Assembly: GCA_021464415.1 (NCBI GenBank)
Contig: CM038471.1
Location: 73,572,851 to 73,636,850, forward strand
From: Lonicera japonica
Taxonomy: Eukaryota; Streptophyta; Magnoliopsida; Dipsacales; Caprifoliaceae
Reading direction: 5' to 3'
DNA length: 64,000 nucleotides
The translations under genes and the position numbers were made by a program. Shown piece after piece: positions 23,506-34,134 of the stretch. Position 1 is the stretch's first letter, and the number at the start of each line of letters is the position of its first letter. Under the pieces are notes generated by a model, which saw only the letters and a program-made list of their open reading frames with translations, was not told the origin of the DNA and did not search any database.

Positions 23506-24527
23506 GTAGTTGTTGTTGATGAACTTGAAATATCACAGGGTTGGATTTACGAGCACTTTTATGATTTTCTACGCGTGAATCCTAATACGGAGTATACAGA
23601 GACACAACCACGGATGTGTAGGTGGAAACCCCAAGCAATTGCGAAAGCTGATGCTACCACAGCCCTTATCGCCTTAAGGGAGAGGCTTGATGATTTGACT
23701 GAGATGGACGTAAGTCGTAGGCAACAATTTTTGGAATTTTGTACTTTTAATTTTTAAAATTACTAGTTAATTTCAAGTCATCTTTTTAACAGGTATGTTG
23801 GGATCCTTATAAAGAGCATAGAGCTACACGCCCATTGCTAGAGATTTCATACTTCTGTGGCTTGCTTGTATGTTTTGATGTTGCCGAGCCTTACTATCCG
23901 GATCGCATTCTTAGACAATTCGGGAGAGTACAAACAATTCCCATGATGCCGATTGTTAAGCCCTCAAAGTCGACTAAAGGAAAGAAAACCCAATCTTTCA
24001 ATGTGGTATATGTCAATCGCCATCAACAAAGAAATTGGAGTAATCACATTCTTAATCCGACCCAACGCTCTATACCAGTGACATATTCTTGGGAGTGTAA
24101 GAGTAATTATATGGAATGGTTTTTAAAAGTCACTCATCCTTACGTACAAGTCCCGACCCTAAGAAAAACACCGCGAAAGGCACGTGAGGAACAATGTATC
24201 ACAAATGATAAGTTGGTAAGCATTTTAATCATATTTTCATTCGATGTTTAATAAAATTATATAGTATAGGTACTCCAGCTACTAAGTTATAAATGCTAAA
24301 TTATTATGCAGCAAGTTGAAGTTAAAAAGGTAATATCAATGCTATATGAAGCGTTCCATGGTGACGAGGCAGAGGATATCTCTATTGTTGCACGTAACGC
24401 CTACGACGTACTTTTGAATGCAATGAAGGCAACGGCACCAGAGAAAACCCAAGAGACATCGGGAACCACAAGACCTCTACCAAAAGACAAAGGGAACACA
24501 TATGTGACTAGGAAAAGGAAGAATTAA
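22287..24527 (+). CDS. plant mobile domain (PMD) protein, MAIN-like
   Basis: Five exons can be read: 22287-22646, 22733-23392, 23539-23709, 23793-24215 and 24312-24527. All junctions are phase 0 with GT-AG introns, giving 609 residues. Exon 1 encodes a basic, low-complexity N-terminus (KKRAMTASERQRKSKK). Exons 2-4 hold the PMD. Markers are FVERWQPETNTFHLPFGEMT, then ITLDDVRQILGVPVEG, RGYILFLLGCVVLPD, ISLYYLACL, WGMAILAHLYRQLGQAS, GWIYEHF, and YYPDRILRQFGRVQTIP. In plants PMD proteins include the host MAIN/MAIL1 factors in genome stability and silencing, and many copies sit on transposons. No frameshift or stop was found, which is unusual for transposon cargo. Intron 2 contains a long ATT microsatellite, and its donor (GTGGTA) is weak. 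No transposase domain is attached; what the protein does for the element is unknown. Confidence 0.85.
23416..23505 (+). repeat. (ATT)n microsatellite in PMD intron 2
   Basis: About 29 uninterrupted ATT units fill most of the 146-base intron between exons 2 and 3. Confidence 0.95.
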
Positions 24528-24608
24528 CCTTTTGGATTTGGAGATATTATGAACTTGTATTAGAATTCTGTGAACTTATTTAATTTTTGCTAATTATTAA
24601 ACTTAACT

Positions 24609-24990
24609 ATGTAGTTTCTTGGTTGATGGTTATCATCTATTTGCTAATTGTTAGTTTATGTTGATGGATACCATCTTTTTGGTTTGGTTGATGGATATCG
24701 GTTGGATATTATGTACTTGTTTTAGTTATATATAGCAAGGAGTTGGATATTATGTACTTGTTTTGGTTATCTATCGTAAGGAGTTGGACCTTACTTTAGC
24801 CTTTAATTTGTTTAATTTTTGGTAATCGTTAAACTTAACTATATAATTTTTTGGTTGATGGATATCATCTATTTGCTAATTGTTAGTTTAGGTTGATGGA
24901 TACCATCTTTTTGGTTTGGTTGATAGATATCAGTTGGATATTATATACTTATTTTGGTAATATATGACAAGGAGTTGGATATTATGTACT
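24609..24990 (+). repeat. 235-bp tandem duplication after PMD gene
   Basis: Two diverged copies share GCTAATTGTTAGTTTA (24642 and 24877) and GATGGATACCATCTTTTTGG. They lie just past the PMD stop, probably in its 3' untranslated region. Confidence 0.7.
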
Positions 24991-25015
24991 GTTGGATATT
25001 CTGGTTTATATTTTA

Positions 25016-25740
25016 GCACTCACTTAGTAACCTCGGCCTTTAATAACCGAGGTTTATAAATAATTTCGGTTCTTTATAATTGAGGTTTCATAAATTTATC
25101 GGTCTCTTTGGACCGAGGTATTATGGTTCATAATTGTTAGCTCTCGGTCACTAACCTCGGCCTTACACAACCGAGATTTATGAATAATGTCGGTTCCTTG
25201 TGATCGAGGTTTTTCAAATACCTCGGTCTCCTTGGACCGAGGTATTGTGGTTCATTTTGATAGCTCTCGGTCACTAACCTCGGCCTCACACAACCGAGGT
25301 TTATGAATAATTTCGGCTCCTTATGACCGAGGTTTCTCAAATTCCTCGGTCTCATTGGACCGAGGTAGTCTGGTTCATTTTGATAGCTCTCGGTTACTAA
25401 CCTCGGCCTCACACAACCGAGGTTTATGAATAATTTCGGCTCCTTATGACCGAGGTTTCGCAAATTCCTCGGTCTCCTTGGACCGAGGTAGTCTGGTTCA
25501 TTTTGATAGCTCTCGGTTACTAACCTCGGCCTTCCACAACCGAGGTTTATGAATAATTTCGGTGCCTTAGGACCGAGGTTGTTAAAATTACTCGGTCTCA
25601 TTGGACCGAGGTAGTCTGATTCATTTTTTTAGCTCTCGGTTGCTTACCTCGGCCTCTAAGAACCGAGGGTTTTGGAAAATTTTAGCTTCCTATGACCGAA
25701 ATTCATTAATATCCTCGGTATCCTAGGACCGAGGTTGTCT
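25016..25740. repeat. 123-bp tandem array of hairpins
   Basis: Six units, with AGCTCTCGGT at 25139, 25262, 25385, 25508 and 25631, so the period is exactly 123. Each unit contains about three short inverted repeats, such as CCTCGGCC...AACCGAGG and CCTCGGTCTCCTTGGACCGA. Because 123 is a multiple of three, the minus strand stays open for 154 codons with a 41-residue repeat (25137-25601), which I regard as incidental. Confidence 0.9.
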
Positions 25741-26007
25741 GTAAGTTAATCAAATTACCCAAAAAAATTGAATTTAATCAAATTGCTTAAAGAAATCGAA
25801 TTTACTCAAACTACTAAAAGTTGTTGTCATTCATATACAAAAAATTACATGTTTACAATTCATGAAAAGCAAAAAATTACACCGTTCAAACCAAGTGAAC
25901 ATCAAATAGCCACATCTAATGACAAACACTTTATATGCGACATATTTTGCATATTCGCATCAAAAAAAGAACAAAAAAATTATACAATAGACTTACCAAT
26001 CACTCAA

Positions 26008-26360
26008 TCATCCAAGAGTGATTGGTGCGTCTATTGTTGTTAAATCGTTTTTTGGCTTAATGAGTCTATCAACATAATTTTCCAACCAAGGGATGGCTTC
26101 TTTCTTACAAAAAAGTTCCCACCAAGCAGCAAGGGAAGGAAGCGGTGCATCGTCTTTCAACTTAACTTTTACAAAATGATTCCCCCGGACGTGCGCCAAA
26201 CATACTAGCCGGTGTCTACCATCATCCGGTGGAGGGCTTGAGTGTGGGAAAAATGTCACACTCAATGTCTTTGAAATTGACACAACCACGCAATTGAATG
26301 CCGATGCTATAATATAACCCATTACGGGCATCTCCATCCAATTTTGGGATATTCCTGCAA
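26008..26360 (-). pseudogene. last exon of an OTU-type cysteine protease
   Basis: Minus strand. After an AG acceptor (TTGCAG, about 26358) the reading is QNWMEMPVMGYIIASAFN, then VVSISKTLSVTFFP, then RLVCLAHVRGNHFVKVKL and WWELF, ending at a stop near 26011. The pattern WMxMPDMGxLIASxYN followed by NHFVxVxL is the C-terminal part of the OTU-like proteases encoded by plant Mutator-like elements. The His of GNHFV would be the catalytic histidine. The exons with the catalytic cysteine are not found upstream (26360-27000), so this is a remnant, but the exon itself has no stop or frameshift. Confidence 0.7.
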
Positions 26361-26404
26361 TTGAAGTGAAATCAATTGCTTGAATAAATGAACAATCTCT
26401 CCAT

Positions 26405-26715
26405 ATGAAAACCGAGTATATTATCTTAACTCGGTTTGGTGAACAAGTTAATACATAAATGGCAGTTCTTAAAGACTGAGGTATTTGGAGAAGAACATAA
26501 CTTTTTTTTAAAAAAAATCACTATCTCGGCTCTTAAGAGCCGAGTAATAGGAATATAGTCGACCATTAATGACCGAGAAAAATGATAAATCTCGGTTCTG
26601 TATAACCGAAATATCATTCTCCTTCACGTCTTCATATTACACATTCGGTCACCGAAAACCGAACAAGTGCTACAATTTCGGCCCCCCGTAACCGAGGTAA
26701 CCTGTTCTAATGCTA
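26405..26715. repeat. second CTCGGT/ACCGAG hairpin block
   Basis: Several short inverted repeats of the same type as the 123-bp array, for example CTCGGCTCTTAAGAGCCGAG at about 26524 and TTCGGTCACCGAAAACCGAA at about 26644. They are not arranged in a regular tandem array. Confidence 0.75.
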
Positions 26716-27119
26716 TAATTCGATCTGTTAGTATACATATTTTTTTTCATAATAACTAAACAAAATAAACATTAAACATTATAAAAACAAACATACCTCT
26801 CCTTCAATAGGTTTTTCTACTTTGTCAATCTCCATTTCTCTTTTCTCTAACATTCTCTACAACTTAGGGTTTTTTGTATTGCATCAATGGAGTTTTTGTG
26901 GGTTTTTGGTGAAATTTTGGTAACTAATATTGTTTTAACTCAATATGGAAATAAAAATTAGTTGAAAATGATCAAGAAATTTGGAGGGAAGTGCATTCAA
27001 TGTGGTGGGGTAAGTTTTTTGAAATGGATTGAATGAGATGAAATGAGTTAATGATGCAAGAGGTAGAGTAGAAATGAGTTAATGGTTAATTATTAACCAT
27101 TAGGTAAAAACAAATGTTA

Positions 27120-27217
27120 GTAAAACTAGAGAAAATGGGAGTGGAACTAAGTAATTATATTCTTCTTTTAAGTGGGAGTGGAACCAAGTAATAGTGGGGG
27201 TGGTAATAGCACCACCC
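27120..27217 (-). repeat. right terminal inverted repeat
   Basis: Reverse complement matches the left end for 23 bases, then continues with two ACTTAGTTCCACTCCCA/ACTTGGTTCCACTCCCA-type repeats. TSD TTATAAAA follows at 27218. Confidence 0.9.
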
Positions 27218-27225
27218 TTATAAAA

Positions 27226-28937
27226 GGCATCACTGATTCTTTTTGGAAAGAGGTAGGTAGATATTTGCCCATACATGGTGCCTCTTATTGTCAAATGAGA
27301 AATAATTAAATAATATTTTATTTTATAAAATTTTGGAAATAATAATTAACGGACATCAGGCAGGCATCAAATAATTCTCACTAAGTAATTCTACAACGAT
27401 AGAATCCATCTCTTTAGCAAAACCACATGAATATTATGAAAAATATCTATGACCAGTAATTATGTTTTAAATCTATTTTTTCAAGTAAATAACATATTAG
27501 CATATGTAAACAGAGAAACAAAAGAAAAGACATTTGAAAAAGAGGTCGCAAATATATATAACATAATATGTATATATACTAGTCGTAATTGTGTTAAAGA
27601 CACTATAATTCTTGAAAAAGAAAAAGTAATTTGCAATTTCAACTACACATGCAATCTTCTATTATTTATAAATTTGTAGGATTCAAAACCTTTTAAACAT
27701 ATTTAGCTAGACTTGTCTCGTCTCCATTACTTTTCGATCCAATTTTGTCTATTGAGATCTAGTTCAATAGATAAACGGATGAATTTTTTCATCAAAATTG
27801 GCGAAAATAATCTCCATAATAAGTAAATCATTTTCACACAATTTTATTAGAAAATTCGATTTAGAAATGAATGAGATGATCATCTAAACTTTTAATGGTC
27901 GAAAATAAATATATGTATCAAATTTTTATTACACCCACTTCCAGTTTGAATTTATGGATGAAATTTTTATCATAGAGATCATGTCTATCAAGTTTTAAGT
28001 CGTTTAACTATCGAACTCAATTCCATTGAATGAAATTGGATCAAAGAGGTAATGAAGGAAAAGCAAGTCCTATACAACTAGACACTTTGCGATACCATAA
28101 CCATTTCAACGGATACACGGCCAACTCCGAAATCGAAAACAACTAATAACAAAAAAAAAAACTTTATAACAAAACAAAAAGAAAAGGAAGGTAATATATA
28201 TGAGTTATTTTTTGATAGTGTTACAGTTAAGCAAGATGAATTAAACCAAAAAGGACAAACAAATTTCGCCCTTAATTTGTATCACTTATTTGGGTGTGGG
28301 GGCATTCTAAAAGCGACAAGTGACGCTCCCCCGGTCCGTACAAATCCCCCGGGCCCTACAGGAGATTATTCAATGCCCTTTTTTAATAGTTTGTTTGTAA
28401 AAGACCTCGTTAATATTTCACATTTATTAAGATATTTTAGATATTGTGTATAATTATTAGTTCGCGTTATGTTTTTATTTGTAAGCAATTTCTAGAAATA
28501 AAAATTCAATAGTTACTACTTCCTTATTTATTTTCACATATAAATATACAAATTCACACATGCAATAAAAGAATAACATGAAAAAAAGTTGTGAATCGAT
28601 CAATTAGATAAACAAATCATTGAATAATACATTTTCTTTATTAACTCATTACTTTTAGACATTATGTGAACAAGTCATTCCTTATAAACACTCTAAAAAT
28701 AGAGTTTTTTTCAATTTTATTTTCTATCTTCACATATACAAAAAAAGAAAAAAGATAGAGTGGAGAGGCTTGCGAATCTCATTTGTAGTGTCAAATTCAT
28801 ACACAATGTAAAAATAATTGTTTTATCATATTATATTTATAATTAAATAGTTAAGCCATTTAAAAGTGTTTTTTTTAATTGGACTCTTTATCTTCTATAT
28901 CTACCATTAATTAATCATATATTCCTCCTCCCTTCTT
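27226..28937. other. intergenic AT-rich sequence
   Basis: No gene or clear element found. One GC-rich patch (28300-28365) stands out but has no recognisable family. Confidence 0.5.
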
Positions 28938-28940
28938 TTA

Positions 28941-29346
28941 GGCCATCTCCAATAGTGTTTTCTATTTTTGCATTTTTATCTTATGTGTCAATATTATTTT
29001 ATAATATTTTTATATCTATTGGCAATATATTTATATTGGTGTAGAATGATAGAAAATATGGTCTCCAATGGTGATTTCTATTGTTCAATTTCTTCCTTAC
29101 TTTGTCCCCTATTTAATGAAGAGAGAGAATTAGTGGGTGTACAACAACCAATGAAAAATTGCCATGTCACATAGAGAATTTCTATCACCATTTCTACATG
29201 TAGAAATGGTGATAGAAATTCCCAATCCCAATAGACTTTCACCTAAGATAAAAATAGAGATAGAAATGCCCATTGAAGAAGATTTTTTCTATTATTCATT
29301 TCTATTATAGAAATTTGCTCGGATAGAAACACCATTAGAGATGACC
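28941..29346. mobile_element. Tourist-like MITE, TSD TTA
   Basis: Ends read inward GGCCATCTCCAATAGTGTTT and, on the other strand, GGTCATCTCTAATGGTGTTT, flanked by TTA (28938-28940 and 29347-29349). Length is 406 bp with no coding capacity. A PIF/Harbinger origin is inferred from the 3-bp TSD. Confidence 0.75.
29176..29221. repeat. perfect 46-bp palindrome
   Basis: Arms 29176-29198 and 29199-29221 are exact reverse complements (GAATTTCTATCACCATTTCT then ACA), with no loop. It lies inside the MITE. Confidence 0.95.
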
Positions 29347-29349
29347 TTA

Positions 29350-31534
29350 TCTGTCTCTCTCCTTCCCCTTAATATACTTTTCAAACATTGCAGTGATAAG
29401 TTATGGGGGCCCTTCTGTCTTTATCACCACCCATACAATCACATTTAATCATTGCGAAAACAACAATTATTTAAGTAAAAGAGACTAATTAATATTTATT
29501 AATGATAAAGATCGAGAGAAAGAAAGTGGAGCATAATTTTTGGTGGGACAATGTCTGCCTAAATTATTATATTAGTATGTGTTTTTAAGATATCATAGAC
29601 ATATGGTGGTATGCCCTTTTTCATTCTTAAATTGAGAGAAAAATCGACTTTTCCTAAAGGAGAGTATTTTGACTATAATCACGAACCACCCCCCCTCCTC
29701 ATGAACTAATCATACATTTTTTTTTAAATGTGGTATGTGGGTCCCACAATCTCTAATTCAAATTGGTTTGTTCATTGGTTGTTGTTTATCATGTTAGAAG
29801 TTGTATATTTCTAACTTGATCATAATTAGGGTCTTGCATTTTCAAATTTGGGTCATATTTAAAGATATTTTTAGTTCTGATTGAAGTTTTAAATATTTAA
29901 TTTAAAATTTATTTTTTTATTTAATTTATATATGGTATAATATTTTTAAAATTTTACAAAAAATATAATCTTTGTTTTCTTATTCATTTCTTAAACTTTT
30001 CTAAAATATGAAAGAAAAATAAACAAAAAAAAAATTGTTTTTACTTTAATGAAGTTTTTAAGATGAGTGAACTAAATATGATTTTTTTTTTTTTTAAAAA
30101 AAACACCCATAATATATTTTAAAAACCCAACCGCACAACACCTTTGTTTTCTTTTTTAATGTTAAAGGGTAGGTTTAACAACATTTTTCAATTTTTTTGA
30201 TCGGAGAAAGTAGGCTTGGGGGCTATTAGAATTTGACGTATGAGTTTGAAATTTTTCAAAATATGATTTTTCAATTTTTTTTAAGTATTTGTGGCTTTGA
30301 AAATACTTTTTTTTGGTATCTGTTTTTTGCAAGAATTCATATATTATACGGTAAATATTACTAATTTTCTCAGTGTAGACTATTATCTCTCGGCACAAAT
30401 ACTATTTTTTTTAGTGCAGACTACAGCAAGAAATATTTAAGATACAAAAAAAATACAATATCTGTAAAGATGGCAACCTTAAAAAAAATTTAAGCAACCG
30501 CTCAATTCTTTTAATGTTTTAGAATAATTCCCCAAATATTATTGCTCAATTTTGAAAAATATTTATAAAATGTTGTTGCGTGGTAAATAACACAATTAGA
30601 TGGTTTGAAATATGAAGTTATACACACATAGATTTTGTAGACTCGATTAAAAATACACAACATAGTCTTATAATACTGAATGAATACATGACAAAAATAT
30701 ATTTAAATGTAAACATCGTTATTTATCAATATAAACAAGTCTAGTACTTATTTTAATTAGCCCAAAAAGATTGAATCTTAATAATTTTCACTTTATCTAA
30801 TTTTAAGAGAGCGGGTTGGATAGTTTTTTCTTCTCATGATCATGACCGGTGTATCCAACCGAATGGCGAAAAAATGGATGTATCCAACTAAACGAAGAAT
30901 AGTGTAATGATATTAGCACTCTATTTAAATATATATTTTTTGGATTGTTATAATATTCTTGTGAAATGCTAATATCATTAAATAAGTTGTAAGTTTATCT
31001 TTTACCGCTAAAAAAATACACCTTTTTTTTAACATTCAATTATAAGTTGAACCACCTCTACTACCACCGCCCATTGGAGTACAGACAATAATTTTTATAC
31101 GGTGCCCAAAAAAAAAAACCAACAACAACAACTAAAATTTACATATTTAATTGCCTGCAATTTTAATGCATTATATTTGCATTAAAATTTTCGTCTTAAG
31201 TTATCTATGGATTTAGTGCAAAAATCTATAAACACTAACATTTATAACATTAGTTATGTGCAAATAAATTTGCATTAAAATCTATATCATTAGTGCAAAA
31301 TATATTTAGAATATATGTGCTGAAACTCTGACGATGAGGTCTACTGATAATTGTAGGTAGTGATTATTTTTTATTTAAAAAAAGAAAAAGTAAAAGAAAA
31401 AATGGATGAGGAGTATTTTAAATAAAAAAATATATTTATTTTAAAATATAAAAATAAAATGTAAAAATCATGTAATTATAAGTGAGTTGAATTTTCAAAT
31501 ATAAGTTAACTTCAAATTACATGTACTCTCGAAC
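29350..31534. other. intergenic AT-rich sequence
   Basis: Only short random ORFs and A/T runs. The 31150-31330 segment resembles 52130-52260 in its repeated 'TTTGCACTAAAAT'-type words and may be a degenerate dispersed repeat. Confidence 0.45.
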
Positions 31535-31552
31535 AAATTAAGCTTAAATTTA

Positions 31553-33139
31553 CAACCATGTAAAAGTCCCTGCTGGGCATACGATTGAAGAAAGGAAAGG
31601 GTGGTCTCGGATTGCGAAAGTTACATTGCTTCAAGCTTGCTATGCTTGGAAAACAAAGCTGGAAATTTCTAACTCATCCTACCTCGTTGGTGGCCCGTAT
31701 TTATAAAGCCAGATATTAACCCAATTGTTCGTTTCTTTCGGCTCAGATAGGTAATAATTCGAGTTATTCTTGGAGGTCTATTTTGGTAACTCAAGACATG
31801 ATAAAAGGCAGGGATTCGTATGCGTATTGGTAAAGGCGACTCAGTCAGCATTTGGGGCTCTCCCTGGCTTGATGACCACTCGCATCCCTTTATAGAAACA
31901 GCCCTCACCCGGAGTGGGCTCTACATACTGTTGATAAGCTAATGAACGCTGATCGTAATGCCTGGGATGTAGAAGTTATTTCTCATATATTTTCTGAAAG
32001 GAATCGTGGTGCAATTCTTTAAGTCCATTTATTTAGAAATCCCGAGGACAATAAAGCTTACTGGGCGTGGGATAAGAGATGATGTTATACGGTAAAGAGT
32101 GGTTATAATTATTTATTGACCCATTATCATGCTGAGTTCTTTCCAGCTATTACTCATTGGAACTATGTGTGGAGTCTTTCGGTGGCTCCTAAAATTTGTA
32201 ATTTTTTATGGAGAACTCTCTTTTCCTGTTTGCCTACAAATTGCAGCGCTTAACTCTCGTCGAGTCGATATTGTGAACTCTTGTCCAATTTGCAGGAATA
32301 GTGAAGAAGTTGATTTTCATGTACTGGTCAAATGTTCCTTTGCTCGGCAAGTCTAGGTAGCGTCAGGAAAGGGTGATCACTCCGGTGCTGGCTCTTCGTT
32401 TCTTCAATGGTGGCATCACATGTGTAGGCTATTTTCGAAGAAAGATATTGAGAATGTGGCTGTTATTTTATGGGGTCTGTGGCAAAACCGTAATAAGCAA
32501 GTATGGAAAGGTTCATCTCGTAGATCAGCAGCTATTCTTCGTACCAGCCTACACCATCTGCGGTAATGGACGGTAGCTCACTATCTAAATCATAAGCAGC
32601 AGCGCGCTCACTCGGTACTCTCGGTCCCGCACTGGAAAAAGCCCACTGTTGGGTGGGTAAAGTGTAATATTGATGCCAGCGTTCGACTTAATTTTTGTAG
32701 CTTTGCTGGAGTTATTAGATACGCTGATGGTTCTTTTCTAGCAGGTAAACGAGGCACTTTTCTGGGCAATTATTCTCCTCTTGTTACTGAAACTCTTGGT
32801 ATAAGAGAAGTTCTTAGCTGCCTTAAAAATATCAATGCTCATCATGTGATTGTTAAATTAGACTCCCAACTGCTTGTGTCAGCTGTGAACAACGATAAGC
32901 CTGATTATTCTTATTTTGGTATTTTAGTTTCTGATTGTAAGTCTCTCATTAGAAACCTGGATCATTGTAAGGTAGTTTATGCCGTAGATCAGCAAATGCT
33001 GTAGTTCATAGTCTTGTTAAGGTTGAGCATTTTATGCATGGTCAGGAGAGTTGGGGGATGTCCCAACTCTTTTTATTTTGAATATTCTTATTTCAAATTT
33101 AGTTTAAAGTATTTTCCTTTTTTAAAAAAAATAAAAAAA
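31553..33139 (+). mobile_element. 5'-truncated L1-type LINE with 18-bp TSD
   Basis: The insert is flanked by AAATTAAGCTTAAATTTA at 31535-31552 and again at 33140-33157, with an A-rich tail before the second copy. The interior reads, with several frameshifts and stops, the end of a plant LINE ORF2. Pieces include FNLAMLGKQSW-like LAMLGKQSWKF, GKGDSVSIWGSPWL, then ICNFLWRTLFSCLPT. A zinc-binding segment CPICRNSEEVDFHVLVKC follows, and then an RNase H domain starting WVKCNIDAS with ETLGIREVL and KLDSQLLVSAV. Reverse transcriptase and endonuclease are missing through 5' truncation. Confidence 0.92.
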
Positions 33140-33157
33140 AAATTAAGCTTAAATTTA

Positions 33158-33617
33158 AATTAATCTAATACGCTCTAAATTCCGTTGCCATAATGTTTAC
33201 ATGATTCGGATTATATAGGTACGAACACGCACTCGCAGTTGGCTTTAGCTTGAGCAAGTGCAAGACCATATCCTCAATCATAGTCGAGAGTAATCAACAC
33301 ACGCTCCAACTGCGAGTGAGTTTAACAAGGGAAACAAAAGGACAGAAACGAGTAGGACTGTGTCAGATGTTTTAGGGCAGAGAGAGAGAGAACGTGCACT
33401 ATTTGAATCAGATCTGAATCATCCACTCAAACACTCCTTTCTCTCTCTTACTCGCTCTGCCACTTTAGAGAGAGAAAGAAGGGTCTTATTTAGGCTGTAG
33501 AGAGAGAAACAAAACTTTCAGTGTCCAGTTCCCCTCAATCCACAGAAATCAAAGCTAGTAGTAAATTTTTTAAAATCAAGAAACAGAGTAAGAAAATTCA
33601 AGAAAGAGAGACCATTA
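33158..33617 (+). promoter_or_regulatory. promoter and leader of CCCH-RRM gene
   Basis: A 13-bp inverted repeat CACTCGCAGTTGG (33230-33242) / CCAACTGCGAGTG (33306-33318) lies here, followed by GA- and CT-rich runs (33380-33510) typical of plant leaders. A TTATATAGG near 33211 could be a TATA box, but the start site is not certain. Confidence 0.4.
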
Positions 33618-33674
33618 ATGGTTTTTACAGTGTCCTCTACATCACCCATCAACTACCCAAAAGAGGATGAGTAA
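33618..33674 (+). CDS. uORF1 in 5'UTR of CCCH-RRM gene
   Basis: An 18-codon upstream ORF (MVFTVSSTSPINYPKEDE). Its stop TAA overlaps the start of uORF2 (GATGAGTAA). It is upstream of the 5'UTR intron (33688-33906). Confidence 0.5.
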   Translation: MVFTVSSTSPINYPKEDE

Positions 33675-33954
33675 AAAGATTTCTGGGGTAAGTTGTACTT
33701 TTTTGAACAGAGCAAGGCTTCTATTTTAATTCGGGAAAGTAGTGCGAAAAAAATAAAACAGAGTTTGCTTGCTTTCTTGAATTCTTTCTTTCTTCATATT
33801 TTTCCTTGACCAAAGGGAACTCCTTTTTGCCCTTCTTTCCCTTTTCTAACATTTTCTTTCCTTTCCCTTTCCTTTGTTTTCTGTTTCTTGGTCTTTTTTT
33901 TTGCAGGGAGGAAATTTAAGAGAAAGAGCAAGTGAAACTCATTTTAAGTGTTAG
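33667..33954 (+). CDS. uORF2, spliced, in frame with the CCCH-RRM main ORF
   Basis: ATG at 33667; after removing the intron 33688-33906 it reads MSKKISGGGNLRERASETHF then KC and a UAG at 33952-33954 (22 residues). The same frame then stays open for 60 codons to the main ATG at 34135, so only one stop codon separates the uORF from the protein. Confidence 0.5.
33688..33906 (+). other. 5'UTR intron of CCCH-RRM gene
   Basis: Donor GGG|GTAAGT and a strong T-rich acceptor TTTTTTGCAG|GG. Length 219 bases. Confidence 0.75.
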
Positions 33955-34134
33955 GTGGTGTGTGGGCTTTGCGAGTTGTTGTGTTTGTGGGGAAAAAATC
34001 ACTCTTTACTCAAAACAAAGCACACACTTGACACTACAACTAGCAACTTGTTTGGTAGAACAAAAAGGCCAAGTTTGGAGGGGTTGGATTGGAATCTACT
34101 ACCAACCCAAAAAACCAAAAAGCAAAAAAAAAAC

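Larger units (their letters stand above)
19400..27217. mobile_element. 7.8-kb TIR transposon carrying PMD gene and captured host exon
   Basis: Both ends read inward GGGTGGTGCTATTACCACCC, identical for 23 bases and then similar for about 20 more. They are flanked by perfect 8-bp duplications TTATAAAA (19392-19399 and 27218-27225). Subterminal copies of ACTTGNTTNNACTCCCA follow inside both ends. Cargo in order: GC-rich leader, captured kinase exon (minus), tandem repeats, PMD gene (plus), hairpin array, OTU-protease last exon (minus), second hairpin block. An 8-bp TSD suits hAT or Mutator; PMD and OTU cargo favours Mutator-like, but no transposase was seen, so the superfamily is open. Confidence 0.9.

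Noticed and set aside
23365..23757. Poly-Tyr reading through PMD intron 2
   Set aside because: The frame crosses the ATT microsatellite in an intron; only its downstream part corresponds to real exon 3.
25137..25601. Minus-strand 154-codon ORF with a 41-residue repeat
   Set aside because: It follows from the 123-bp period being divisible by three in a hairpin array; no start context and no protein resemblance.
25016..25740. Regular spaced palindromic repeats that superficially resemble a CRISPR array
   Set aside because: Units are contiguous 123-bp tandem copies with no unique spacers, and the DNA is plant nuclear.
33955..34134. 60-codon N-terminal extension of the CCCH-RRM protein
   Set aside because: It has no ATG and lies just after a stop; the conserved family N-terminus begins at 34135. 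Kept only as a readthrough possibility.
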